Part shown: piece after piece, positions 18,808 through 27,478 of the stretch
How the letters are laid out: the number at the start of each line of letters is the position of its first letter
Position numbering within the stretch: position 1 is the stretch's first letter
Source of the DNA: JANQQC01 sp965262255
GTDB lineage: Bacteria > Pseudomonadota > Alphaproteobacteria > Caulobacterales > Hyphomonadaceae
Reading direction: 5' to 3'
Length of the DNA: 64,000 nucleotides
Assembly: GCA_965262255.1 (NCBI GenBank)
Contig: OZ253505.1
Location: 1,984,001 to 2,048,000, forward strand
Made by a program: the position numbers and the translations under genes
Notes under the pieces: generated by a model
Databases searched by the model: none
Told to the model about the DNA's origin: nothing
The model's input: only the letters and a program-made list of their open reading frames with translations

Positions 18808-18942
18808 AATTTTCTCCATCAAGTTTGCATAATTGCTGTAGTTTGCCTATTATTATATTTCCTATTGTAGCAAACAATAAATTTATAAGGATACATTCTT
18901 TGGAAACACAATAGGATGCGTTCATCAAGAAGGATTACTTCC

Positions 18943-20076
18943 ATGCCTGTTATTAATTTTTTGACAACCTGCATATTTGACCACGGAGCGATCAAGCAAC
19001 TCCAAGGCACTTTAGATCAGAAAGGCGTTAAGCGTCCTTTTATTGTGACCGATCCGGGCATTGTGGCGGCAGGATTGCTTGATAAGGTCAAAGACGTATT
19101 AAAGTCTGAACCGGCAGGAATATTTTCCGAAACTGTACCTAATCCCTTAGAATCTCAAACTAAGCAAGTAACGGCACTTTACAAAGAAAGCGGAGCAGAT
19201 GGCATTATCGCTTTAGGCGGTGGTTCATCAATGGATCATGCGAAGGGAATTGGTATTTTGGCATCTCATGGCGGAAAACTCGAAGAGTATGCCGCGATTA
19301 TGGGAGGAATGGAAAAGATCGGAAAGCTGCCACCGTTGATAGCTATTCCGACGACTGCTGGGACAGGGTCAGAAGTTTCGGTAGGCGCAATAATTACTAT
19401 GGAGAATGGCCGGAAAGAAACGTTCGCATCTTTGAACTTGGTTCCTGCTGCAGCAATATGTGATCCTGAACTAACTTTGGGGCTTCCGAAAAATTTGACA
19501 GCGGCGACGGGTATGGATGCAGTGACCCATTGCATCGAGGCTGTATTGACTCCTAACGTTAATCCACCTGCCGAAGGAATAGGTTACGACGGGGCGCGCC
19601 GTGCTTTAGGAGGAGATTGGTTACGCCGGGCTGTTAAAGATGGCTCAGATAAAGAAGCGAGATGGAACATGATGATGGCATCTTATGAAGGAGCGCTAGC
19701 ATTCACTAAGGGGTTAGGCGGTGTTCACGCGCTCAGTCACGCGGCTGGTCGAATGCACGAGAAACGTCTTCATCATGGAACTTTGAATGCGGTATTTCTC
19801 CCTCATATTTTGCGAGAACATGCTCCGGTAGTTGAGGAAAAGTTTGCTCGCATTAGAGAGACTATTGGATTGAAGCCGGGTGGTGACCTTGCTGAGTATA
19901 TTGAGGAATTGAATTCGGAAATTGGAATACCTGCAAATTTATCAGAGATGGGAGTAGAGGAGTCGGACGGACCTGGAATTGTTGAATATGCTTTGAAAGA
20001 TTTATCTCATTTAGGTAATCCAAAGATGCTTACGGCTGATGATTACGGGAGAGTGTTCAAGACGGCTCTTGGGTAA
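18943..20076 (+). CDS. Iron-containing alcohol dehydrogenase
   Basis: About 377 residues from the ATG at 18943, after AAGGA; the ATG at 18916 adds only a basic stretch outside the family. NAD-binding GGGSSMDHAKG and TTAGTGSEVS are near 95 and 140. Metal ligands are supplied by D in GMDAVTHCIEA and by the histidines of HALSHAAGRMHEKRLHHG. The family oxidises or reduces short-chain alcohols and aldehydes, and some members act on maleylacetate or phosphonates. The two neighbours suggest catabolic or detoxification functions but no defined pathway. Confidence 0.9.
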   Translation: MPVINFLTTCIFDHGAIKQLQGTLDQKGVKRPFIVTDPGIVAAGLLDKVKDVLKSEPAGIFSETVPNPLESQTKQVTALYKESGADGIIALGGGSSMDHAKGIGILASHGGKLEEYAAIMGGMEKIGKLPPLIAIPTTAGTGSEVSVGAIITMENGRKETFASLNLVPAAAICDPELTLGLPKNLTAATGMDAVTHCIEAVLTPNVNPPAEGIGYDGARRALGGDWLRRAVKDGSDKEARWNMMMASYEGALAFTKGLGGVHALSHAAGRMHEKRLHHGTLNAVFLPHILREHAPVVEEKFARIRETIGLKPGGDLAEYIEELNSEIGIPANLSEMGVEESDGPGIVEYALKDLSHLGNPKMLTADDYGRVFKTALG

Positions 20077-20232
20077 CATCGTTTGATGTCTGCCGAATAC
20101 AATTTATTGCACTTTGAGTTTTTCTAGAATTGAAGTTGATAGAGTGTGAACAGAAAAAAGTTATTGGAGATAATACAGTTTCGGTGTATAAGGAACGAAA
20201 TGAAATTTCGCCATCGTATAGTGGCATGGATT

Positions 20233-20307
20233 GCGGGCGTAGCTCAGGGGTAGAGCATAACCTTGCCAAGGTTAGGGTCGTGAGTTCGAATCTCATCGCC
20301 CGCTCCA
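20233..20307 (+). tRNA. tRNA-Gly(GCC)
   Basis: A complete cloverleaf with encoded CCA. The acceptor stem GCGGGCG pairs with CGCCCGC, the D stem is GCTC/GAGC, the anticodon stem TAACC/GGTTA encloses TTGCCAA with anticodon GCC, and the T arm GTGAG-TTCGAAT-CTCAT follows a 5-base variable loop. The discriminator is T. It lies at the transition between core genes and the accessory region. tRNA-Gly genes are common integration targets, but no second copy of its 3' end is visible in the window. Confidence 0.97.
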
Positions 20308-20392
20308 TTAGTATCTTCATTTAATTCCAATAAGCTTAATGCTCTAAGTTTTCAGTCTTTCGAAAGTATAACCAAAAGCCTCTGTGAGGATC

Positions 20393-21055
20393 TTAGCCTT
20401 GCATGTCGAATACAAGAGTAAAAGTTACTGGCACAACGCCCGTAATTGAAGGCAAGTTGGCTATCTCCCGCAGTGATTCAAGCCCAACATCTAAATTAAA
20501 ATCTGAAACGTAGACGATTACCGGTTCGGTCGAAGCGACTTCTACTCGCGCTTCTGCAATCCGCGTTACGAATACATTCGCGTAAACAGCAGATTCTTTC
20601 CCGTGCAGGGATAAGATTCCTTCGATCTCCGCTTGCCGTCGTTGCCCTAGAGGCAAATCAGAAAAGTTACCAATATCTACAGAGGCTCTGATCGTTGCTT
20701 TGGGAAATTTCCGGGTCTCAAAGAACAAGTCTTTCATGCGCTTGTTACGAATGTCGATTCGAGTTTCTACATCATTGAGGTGTATTGTAACTTTGGCCTC
20801 TCCATTTGCTGTAATCTGACCCGAGAGTTTAGAAAAGTAATGCGTTTCGATGAACTCATCTGCCTTAATAGAAGCGAAGGCGATACGTGAAGAAGAAGAG
20901 TCTAATTGCCAAGATTTTCCTTGAACCTCAAGGTTATTAATTTTTTCTGACGTTGTTAAGTTAGTGGAGCTGTAACCATCTTGCGCTCTGGGTTTACAAC
21001 CTACAGCTAACAGCGCGGCAATAAATATCGCTGTTGCCAGGCGATGCCATTTCAT
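20393..21055 (-). CDS. YceI-like family lipoprotein
   Basis: About 220 residues from the ATG at 21055, which opens a lipoprotein signal (MKWHRLATAIFIAALLAVGC). The upstream ATG at 21118 lacks a signal. The mature part is YceI-like: WQLDSSSSRIAFASIKADEFIETHYFSKLSGQITANGEAKVTI-type beta strands, then IDIRNKRMKDLFFETRKFPKATIRA. YceI proteins form a lipocalin-like barrel that binds isoprenoid-type lipids. Probably a core envelope gene. It is divergent from the DUF4143 ATPase. Confidence 0.85.
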   Translation of the reverse strand: MKWHRLATAIFIAALLAVGCKPRAQDGYSSTNLTTSEKINNLEVQGKSWQLDSSSSRIAFASIKADEFIETHYFSKLSGQITANGEAKVTIHLNDVETRIDIRNKRMKDLFFETRKFPKATIRASVDIGNFSDLPLGQRRQAEIEGILSLHGKESAVYANVFVTRIAEARVEVASTEPVIVYVSDFNLDVGLESLREIANLPSITGVVPVTFTLVFDMQG

Positions 21056-21363
21056 AATTCTCTCCAATACAATCTGACCAAAAACTGAATCAGGATTTTG
21101 AGTTTCTGATCGAAACATTATACTGTTTCGGAGTAGGAATGTAGATTAAGTCTCCAAATTGTTTAGACAAAAAGTGGGAACATGAAAAGTCAATCGAAAA
21201 AGCGATGTCGTCTTTAAGGATACTTGTCACGTATACGCTTTGCGAACGGAAAGGCAGACGCGATAACGTAACTATCGGCCGTTTCCGCAAACCGGAAACA
21301 TTTCGAACTTTCTGTAGGAACACAAGGAATCTCCATTTCACATCCAGATTGAGTAAGTTATTC

Positions 21364-21398
21364 CTTGCTAATTTACAGATAGACTGTAAATTAGCAAG
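21364..21398. promoter_or_regulatory. 15-bp palindrome at the DUF4143 ATPase start codon
   Basis: A perfect inverted repeat, CTTGCTAATTTACAG and CTGTAAATTAGCAAG, separated by 5 bases. Its right arm ends one base before the ATG at 21400. As DNA it could be an operator for a dimeric regulator; as RNA it would make a 15-bp hairpin covering the ribosome-binding region. No other copy is visible in the window. Confidence 0.9.
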
Positions 21399-21399
21399 C

Positions 21400-22557
21400 A
21401 TGATAAATCGAATGATGCTAACTTTTTTGCAAGACCTTCTTGGCCAACGAGAGGCGGTGGTGCTTCTTGGACCTCGGCAGGTTGGTAAAACCACATTGGC
21501 TCTAGAGTTGGCGAAATCAATTTCTTCAGTCTATCTTGATCTTGAATCATACAGTGATTTAGCAAAGTTTGTCGATACGGAGTTCTTTTTTACCGAGAAT
21601 CAAGACAAACTGATCATATTGGACGAGGTACAACGAAAACCAGAGCTGTTTGCGGTTATTCGTGGTCAAATCGACAAGAATCGGCGTAACGGTCGAAAGT
21701 ACGGGCAGTTTCTCTTACTCGGCTCTGCTTCGGAGAAACTGTTTAAACAAACATCCGAATCATTGGCGGGGAGGGTGACCTACCAAGAACTATCTCCTTT
21801 CTCGCTTAATGAAGTTGGAACGGAAAACTCGAGCGGTCTTTGGCTAAGGGGAGGGTTTCCAGACTCGTTTCTGGTTAATTCTGCCAGCTATGGGTGGAGG
21901 CAAGATCTTATTCGGACTTATTTGGAGCGCGATATACCAGCCTTGGGAATTCGAACTCCAGCAGAGACCCTTCGCAGATTTTGGACGATGTTGGCGCACA
22001 ATCACTCCCAAATGTTTAATGCTTCGCAACTAGCTGGGAGTTTGGGGGTCAAAGGTCAAACAGTTAACCATTATCTTGATGTTTTTGTCGATTTGATGCT
22101 GGTTCGTCGCCTTCAAGCATGGCATAGCAATATCGGAAAACGCTTAGTCAAATCACCAAAAGTTTATGTGAGGGATTGTGGAATCCTGCATGCGCTCTTG
22201 GGAATAAATACATTGGATTCACTGCTAGGTCATCCCATTGCAGGTGCAAGCTGGGAAGGGTTTGTTATAGAAAACCTGATAGCGACGGCACCTCCAAATA
22301 CATTGAGTTATTTCTATAGAACACGAGCGGGAGCGGAAATCGATCTAATTTTAGAATTAGATCAAAAACTTTGGGCCATTGAAATTAAACGCAGTACTGC
22401 TCCGACGGTGTCCAAAGGTTTTTACATTGCCAGTGACGATCTCAAGCCTGACCGAAAGTGGATTATATATCCAGGTCAAGACATCTATAGTCTGAAAGGA
22501 GATATAGTGGTTTCACCACTCTCAAATGTCGTTCAAGAGCTGAAATCTTTGTGGTGA
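21400..22557 (+). CDS. AAA ATPase with DUF4143 C-terminal domain (COG1373)
   Basis: About 385 residues. N-terminal AAA core: Walker A LLGPRQVGKTTLALEL, Walker B LIILDEVQRKPELF, sensor LLLGSASEKL. The C-terminal DUF4143 domain has the PD-(D/E)XK-like residues in FYRTRAGAEIDLILE and WAIEIKRS. Start chosen at the ATG at 21400, where family homology begins (MINRMMLTFLQDLL); the upstream in-frame extension reads through a perfect palindrome that is more likely regulatory. Cellular role of the family is poorly known, and it is often patchily distributed and mobile. Confidence 0.85.
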   Translation: MINRMMLTFLQDLLGQREAVVLLGPRQVGKTTLALELAKSISSVYLDLESYSDLAKFVDTEFFFTENQDKLIILDEVQRKPELFAVIRGQIDKNRRNGRKYGQFLLLGSASEKLFKQTSESLAGRVTYQELSPFSLNEVGTENSSGLWLRGGFPDSFLVNSASYGWRQDLIRTYLERDIPALGIRTPAETLRRFWTMLAHNHSQMFNASQLAGSLGVKGQTVNHYLDVFVDLMLVRRLQAWHSNIGKRLVKSPKVYVRDCGILHALLGINTLDSLLGHPIAGASWEGFVIENLIATAPPNTLSYFYRTRAGAEIDLILELDQKLWAIEIKRSTAPTVSKGFYIASDDLKPDRKWIIYPGQDIYSLKGDIVVSPLSNVVQELKSLW

Positions 22558-22899
22558 ATTTGGTAGCAATCAATTGAGTTATTGCTACTGCATCAACAAT
22601 ACGAGAGACGAATCGGCATATAGAAGCGGGGAAGTTATTGGATCAAACACTGCGTTCTGCGAGCTGTCGTGAAAATATAAGAAATAGCCGATGAAAACTC
22701 CGTTTTCAACCGTTGGGGCTAACGTCATATTCGAAGAATCCTGTATAATCCGAACGTTTGAAGGGGCCTGCAGAGTTCCTATTCGACTTTCTGCGGAGAG
22801 GCCGATCTATGAGATTTTGTACGTAGTTCAGTCATTACATATTGTATTTTCTGATCTTCCGTTACACTTGGTTGACAAAACATTCTAGGAGTTTTCCCA
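22558..22899. other. Short gap with one doubtful small reading frame
   Basis: This 342-bp stretch contains a 65-codon plus-strand frame (22691-22888) with no convincing ribosome site and no recognisable family. It ends 11 bases before the next gene, so a real small upstream gene is possible but weakly supported. I see no terminator with a T-run or RNA gene. Confidence 0.3.
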
Positions 22900-23298
22900 A
22901 TGGAACTAACCCAATTTGAGGCTCATTTTATACAGAAATGGTTTAGTGTCACGTTCAAACATCATAACAATTGCGAAGACATTGTAGAAACCATATTGTA
23001 TCAGGAGTGGGAAAACTTAGATTTAAGTAGTTGTCTTTGGCTGAGCCGAAACATCGAAACTTCTACAGGATATTGCCAATGTAAGCGAGATGATGGCGAA
23101 GATTTCGAATGGGGTGCGAGGTTTGATGTTTTAGTTAGACTCAACAATCTCCTTCAAAACGAAATTTTCGCTAGGCTACAGACTCAAATCAAGAAGAAAT
23201 ACCGCATTGAGTTCAACTTTCTTGACTTGGACGAGAATGGCAACGATTTGTCGAATCGAGTTGTCACCGACTCTCTTCCCAGGGAGTTTCTAAATTGA
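22900..23298 (+). CDS. Hypothetical protein
   Basis: A 132-residue soluble protein with a good ribosome site (TAGGAG, nine bases before the ATG). It is acidic, with three tryptophans and a cysteine pair (YCQCKRDDGEDFEWGARFDVL) near 60-80; no metal-binding pattern or known domain is recognised. The C-terminal part is helical (LNNLLQNEIFARLQTQIKKKY). It lies between the DUF4143 ATPase and the thioesterase, same strand as both. Function unknown. Confidence 0.5.
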   Translation: MELTQFEAHFIQKWFSVTFKHHNNCEDIVETILYQEWENLDLSSCLWLSRNIETSTGYCQCKRDDGEDFEWGARFDVLVRLNNLLQNEIFARLQTQIKKKYRIEFNFLDLDENGNDLSNRVVTDSLPREFLN

Positions 23299-23518
23299 GA
23301 GATAAACAAGGTTGACCTGAATCAGACAATCTCGCCTGCAAGGCGGGAGACGACACTGCCTAGAAGGTCAAATTCGTAAAAGAATATGCACGAAATTTCA
23401 AATTTGTTCTATCTATAGAATGAGTCTGTATTAAACCAGAAGCCCCCGTATACATCTTCAGAAACAATTCCTAGATGAGTTCTATATCTCCGAACAGATT
23501 AGTTGTTAGAAAAAAATT

Positions 23519-24310
23519 ATGCTCCGATCCGATTCCCTGCCTCCATTTTGGCATCCGACACAAGTATCCAACAACTCTAATATTTTTCAGTTAGAGGCTT
23601 CAATTAGAACCTGCGTAGGCGTAGCCCCGAATCAGCATTTAATGGGCGGAGTTGCCATGGCAACTGCTGTCGAAGTCGCTCAGATCGTAACGAAGAGACC
23701 ATTAATATGGGCGACAATGCAGTATGTTTCATACTGCCGGCTTGGAGATACAATCGAATTTGAAGTTACAGTTCTAAACAGTGGTCGTAACATTGATCAT
23801 GTGGGCGTTGACTGCACTGTTGATGGGAAAACCATTCAACTCATGAATGCCGCTCTTGGCGAGAGAACAGGTTTTGAAACACGGCAGTTCATTGAGAAGC
23901 CAGTGGTAGATTTGCCAAAAGATCTTTCGGAAAAGTATGAGGAAGGAGAATTCGATCCTGCTAGTTTGCCAGCGCAATTCAAAAGAAAGATAGCTTATGA
24001 GAGCGAAGAGATGGGGAAAGAAATTATGTGGATTAGGCCAAAATCAAATTATCCGATCGATGCGGCACTTTTAGCATTAACTTCTGATTTCATACTAGGT
24101 GCACATGCTGAGACTAAAGGAGGTGCGAGTCTTGATAACACGTTTAGATTGTTTTCCGTTCAGCCGACTGAATGGATTCTTAGTTGCACTCATATGTTAG
24201 GTTTTGCCAAAGGTGCGGCCCACGGGCACCAAATTCAATATGCAGAGGATGGAACACTGCTTTCGATCTCGAGTCAATCTGGATTGATTCCTCGTCGAGT
24301 AAGAGAATGA
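23519..24310 (+). CDS. TesB-like acyl-CoA thioesterase family protein
   Basis: A 263-residue protein with two hot-dog-like halves. The first has LMGGVAMATAVEVAQ and ATMQYVSYCRLGDTIEFEV, the second DAALLALTSDFILGAHAE and HMLGFAKGAAHGHQIQYAEDGTLLSISSQSGLIPRR, matching the TesB/acyl-CoA thioesterase II double hot-dog fold and its C-terminal signature. It likely hydrolyses medium- or long-chain acyl-CoA. It is the last apparently core gene before the defence island begins on the opposite strand. Confidence 0.8.
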   Translation: MLRSDSLPPFWHPTQVSNNSNIFQLEASIRTCVGVAPNQHLMGGVAMATAVEVAQIVTKRPLIWATMQYVSYCRLGDTIEFEVTVLNSGRNIDHVGVDCTVDGKTIQLMNAALGERTGFETRQFIEKPVVDLPKDLSEKYEEGEFDPASLPAQFKRKIAYESEEMGKEIMWIRPKSNYPIDAALLALTSDFILGAHAETKGGASLDNTFRLFSVQPTEWILSCTHMLGFAKGAAHGHQIQYAEDGTLLSISSQSGLIPRRVRE

Positions 24311-24414
24311 CCAAGACCTAAATCTGCTATTCAGAAACTCCATTTGGACTGGTAATGAGTTTAAGTCTTATTTAGGCGGTTCGTTATCGTTTCGATTTTC
24401 TTTGCGTTGCTTTT

Positions 24415-26508
24415 TCAACTCCAAGAAGATGGTCCACAACCCAGTTCATCAAGCTGTTTGAATAATTTCTTTAGTGCAGTTCGCTCGGACCAAGAGAAGT
24501 TCACGTTACCAATTCTCGCCTTTCTGAGAGCATTGTGAGCGTTTGGTGTCAGTAATCCGTCACGTTTTGCGTCAATTATCGCTTGAGGTATTTGATCAAT
24601 GAATTTCACCACTAGTGTATCGAGCTCAATGTCTTCGTCTAGTTTCTTTACTGATCTAGCATCTTTATCTTTTTGTTTAACCTCATCCAAGTTTATAGAG
24701 TAAAACTCGCAATCTTCATCTCCACCAAAATCTAAGCTACCGATGTTGTTCCAACACGCCTGATATTTTGAGTATTCACTAATATTTGATGTCGAAGGTG
24801 GAGGATTCTTTATCACATTAGCGATTCTCGGTGCGAGTCTAGCGAGTTCGTTTTGTAACTCGTCAGGGACGGATTGTCGTTTCCAAACTAGTTCAAGATC
24901 GATTGCTGAGGAACGTCTTTTTTCGAGATAATGAACTAGAAAAGCAATCGTATAAGTAACTATATTAGCCTTGTATCCTCTATCGGCCTTATACCAGTCA
25001 GACGTGCCAACGTGTTTGTCGAGCCAACGGAAAATTATAGCCTTGGCGATATTGTGTCGGAAGAAGTCATCGTTAAACTGTAATTTGTCTTTTTCCCACT
25101 GTTGACTGACTGTTTTAGCATATTGAAGAAAGCATTTTTGCGCTCCGAAGCTAACTACATGCGGTTGGCAAGCAAACGTTAAGTGATACTTCGCTAGATC
25201 TGTCTTTTGAATAACGTGAGATCGAGGAAATTTTGCTTCAAATGTTTTACGCTCAGAAGGTGTTCTAAGCATACATTCATTTCTGTATTGACCCCTAGCG
25301 CGTTCATAAAACCAACACTTAGCGGACAACGCCCCTTCTTCGGTGGGCGTTGAGATTCGCCTTGATACTTTTTGCATTTCGACATGAAACGGGTGGTTGG
25401 AAAAGAAGTCCGCTTCAGTCACTCTATTTTGTGTGTTGGCATAACGGGAGATAAGCGGAACAACTGTGTCTATTTTTTCTGGATTTACAACAGATAGTTT
25501 CATCTGAACGCTAATTTTCGAAAGATCTGCTTGATTTTGGTCTCTAGCGTACAGTAGAGAGGCTGTTGTTTGCCCGCCATTAACAATCTGAAAATCTCGG
25601 ATTGTTGCAATGCCATCAGCTCCAGTTGCCCCCTTTTCAATTTCTACGCTGCTTGCAGTTACTGTAATTCCGTTGTTGTAAGCAAAGAACATTTCTGGAC
25701 TTTCATTCGCTGTTGTGATGATACCTTTATTCGCTTTTGTCCTTGCTTGTAAAAATGTTCTTACGTTTTGTTCCATGAGTCTTGCACCATAGAGGCCGTA
25801 GATGCGAGAAAGTAGAGATCCTGGCATAACAACTAGGTAGGATTCATAGTTATTCTTATCAAAGTGTGCTGTCAAACACGGGAGAACGTCTCCGAATAGG
25901 TCAACGATGTCGAGTTCAATCGGTTCTATGCGGTCTCTAGAATTCTGAATATCGACAAATCTTTGGAAGTCAATGATGTTGAATGTCATTTCGGCATCAA
26001 TGAGCTTCTCAGCTTCTAATGTTTTCTTCCTAGTCGCTAGACGGGCGTTAGAGAACATCATGCACCTAATACGCTTGATAGCACGCGCATTTCTATGGAT
26101 GCAGTTAGCTAACTCAAACTCTGAACTCGTCTCCTCTAAGTCGCGAAGAAATTCGTCTTTAATGGCGAGATTACAGAATCGCCTAGCTCGATTGAATACT
26201 GCGTTAATTCTATCGGCATTTAGGGCTTGAAGATCATCGTCATGATGAAAGTCACATACTGCTATATGTAACTCGCCATTATCGTTGTCGAAAAGGTAAC
26301 CATCTAGTTGGTATGGCCGATGTCCTTCCCGTTTAACGGAACAGTAGTTTAAGTCAGCGCAATCTCCGTTTTCCGCAGCGAGTTCGGCATACATCTTAAA
26401 AAATGATTCATGCTGCGGATCACCGCTAACTTCGGCCTTTCTGATCAACTCATCCCAGAAAGCTAGGTATTCCTCATCGAGGTTACTTCTGACCATTAAT
26501 AGCTCCAT
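24415..26508 (-). CDS. AIPR-family protein of a Z1/MORC restriction-type operon
   Basis: About 697 residues. AIPR (abortive infection phage resistance) signature blocks are all here: RTFLQARTKANKGI, FFAYNNGITVTA, FQIVNGGQTTASLLYA and ISRYANTQNRVTEADFF, spanning roughly residues 240-375. The starts at 26508 or 26496 both overlap the end of the preceding gene, indicating translational coupling; the longer frame to 26619 is unlikely. It is the last gene of the MORC-Z1-PD-(D/E)XK-AIPR set. AIPR proteins are thought to help phage exclusion; molecular activity is not established. Confidence 0.9.
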   Translation of the reverse strand: MELLMVRSNLDEEYLAFWDELIRKAEVSGDPQHESFFKMYAELAAENGDCADLNYCSVKREGHRPYQLDGYLFDNDNGELHIAVCDFHHDDDLQALNADRINAVFNRARRFCNLAIKDEFLRDLEETSSEFELANCIHRNARAIKRIRCMMFSNARLATRKKTLEAEKLIDAEMTFNIIDFQRFVDIQNSRDRIEPIELDIVDLFGDVLPCLTAHFDKNNYESYLVVMPGSLLSRIYGLYGARLMEQNVRTFLQARTKANKGIITTANESPEMFFAYNNGITVTASSVEIEKGATGADGIATIRDFQIVNGGQTTASLLYARDQNQADLSKISVQMKLSVVNPEKIDTVVPLISRYANTQNRVTEADFFSNHPFHVEMQKVSRRISTPTEEGALSAKCWFYERARGQYRNECMLRTPSERKTFEAKFPRSHVIQKTDLAKYHLTFACQPHVVSFGAQKCFLQYAKTVSQQWEKDKLQFNDDFFRHNIAKAIIFRWLDKHVGTSDWYKADRGYKANIVTYTIAFLVHYLEKRRSSAIDLELVWKRQSVPDELQNELARLAPRIANVIKNPPPSTSNISEYSKYQACWNNIGSLDFGGDEDCEFYSINLDEVKQKDKDARSVKKLDEDIELDTLVVKFIDQIPQAIIDAKRDGLLTPNAHNALRKARIGNVNFSWSERTALKKLFKQLDELGCGPSSWS

Positions 26509-27478
26509 TGACCCATTCGGAATCGCGTTCGAATTTTTCAATCGCGCCCAGCGATATTCTGTATCGTAGCTTTGAAACGCCGGCCGGAATAGAAGCCGGG
26601 ACGAACCTCGGGAAGTCATCTTGTACTTCGAAAAAACGCGTTCGCGCTGGTCGCCAATAACTTTCGTCGTATTCCTCTCTGGTTTTGTACCCTAAGTTCA
26701 ATAGAGCAACTTCAAAGTTTTCCGTTGCTCTAATTGTTGTTGAGCTACACTCCGTTCGTAAATCATCCACTATTTGGTTGAGCGTTAACGCATGTGAATC
26801 ACTCGATTCGCTGGCAACCAATGTTTTGTGATTGACGATAATTTGTCCTGACGAGTTATCGAGTTGCGCCTCGGAGTTAACTTGTAAGTATTGATCTGCT
26901 GAACTCAGTTGTGTTTTAACTTCAAACAAAATATTTCCGTAGGCGAAGTCTTGTTCTTCATCATGTGGACCGCGCCAAGCTTGAATAGATTGCTCTACTC
27001 CGATTGCAGGCGTTAAAACATCTCTAATGAACAGTAATTCCCCGATCAGACCGATCATCGCTTGCCTTGTTAGCAAATTCTCACGACTCTTGCGGAGCAT
27101 AGCCTGCCATCGTTCTAAACGAATGATAAGTCGATTTGCTGCGAGATCAGAACTACCCGTGTATAGATCAGCTGTGGCTTGCAAAAGGTCGCGTGTAAGC
27201 GCTCGAAACAATGAAACCATCTCATTATCGGAGAGTTCCAATGTCAGTCGCTGGTGTTCTGGAGAATCGCGTTCAAGTCGAATGTCAATTCCTGCTAAAG
27301 TCGGTAACTTTTTTTCCCAGTTATTCCCAATTCCTTTGAGAATAAACAAGTATCGTCCGTCAGGTGAACGACCTCGAAAAAAATCTATCGAGTGATCGGG
27401 GTCAGCGCGTCTCTCGATCTGAGACAGAGAACCGACGGGTTGTCTCAAATTATCCCATGGATCAATGTTTTCATCCAT
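26483..27478 (-). CDS. PD-(D/E)XK motif protein, candidate nuclease of the Z1 system
   Basis: About 331 residues. The segment DEEQDFAYGNILFEVKTQL near 160-178 carries the PD-(D/E)XK-type residues (Asp, then E-x-K on the next strand), as in the nuclease-like component that accompanies Z1 helicases and AIPR proteins. The ATG at 27478 overlaps the Z1 stop by 8 bp (ATGGATGA). In the known operon type this is the likely DNA-cutting subunit. Target sequence and activity unknown. Confidence 0.85.
   Translation of the reverse strand: MDENIDPWDNLRQPVGSLSQIERRADPDHSIDFFRGRSPDGRYLFILKGIGNNWEKKLPTLAGIDIRLERDSPEHQRLTLELSDNEMVSLFRALTRDLLQATADLYTGSSDLAANRLIIRLERWQAMLRKSRENLLTRQAMIGLIGELLFIRDVLTPAIGVEQSIQAWRGPHDEEQDFAYGNILFEVKTQLSSADQYLQVNSEAQLDNSSGQIIVNHKTLVASESSDSHALTLNQIVDDLRTECSSTTIRATENFEVALLNLGYKTREEYDESYWRPARTRFFEVQDDFPRFVPASIPAGVSKLRYRISLGAIEKFERDSEWVNGAINGQK

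Noticed and set aside
21205..21399. N-terminal extension of the DUF4143 ATPase
   Set aside because: It reads through a perfect palindrome and lacks family similarity; homology starts at the ATG at 21400.
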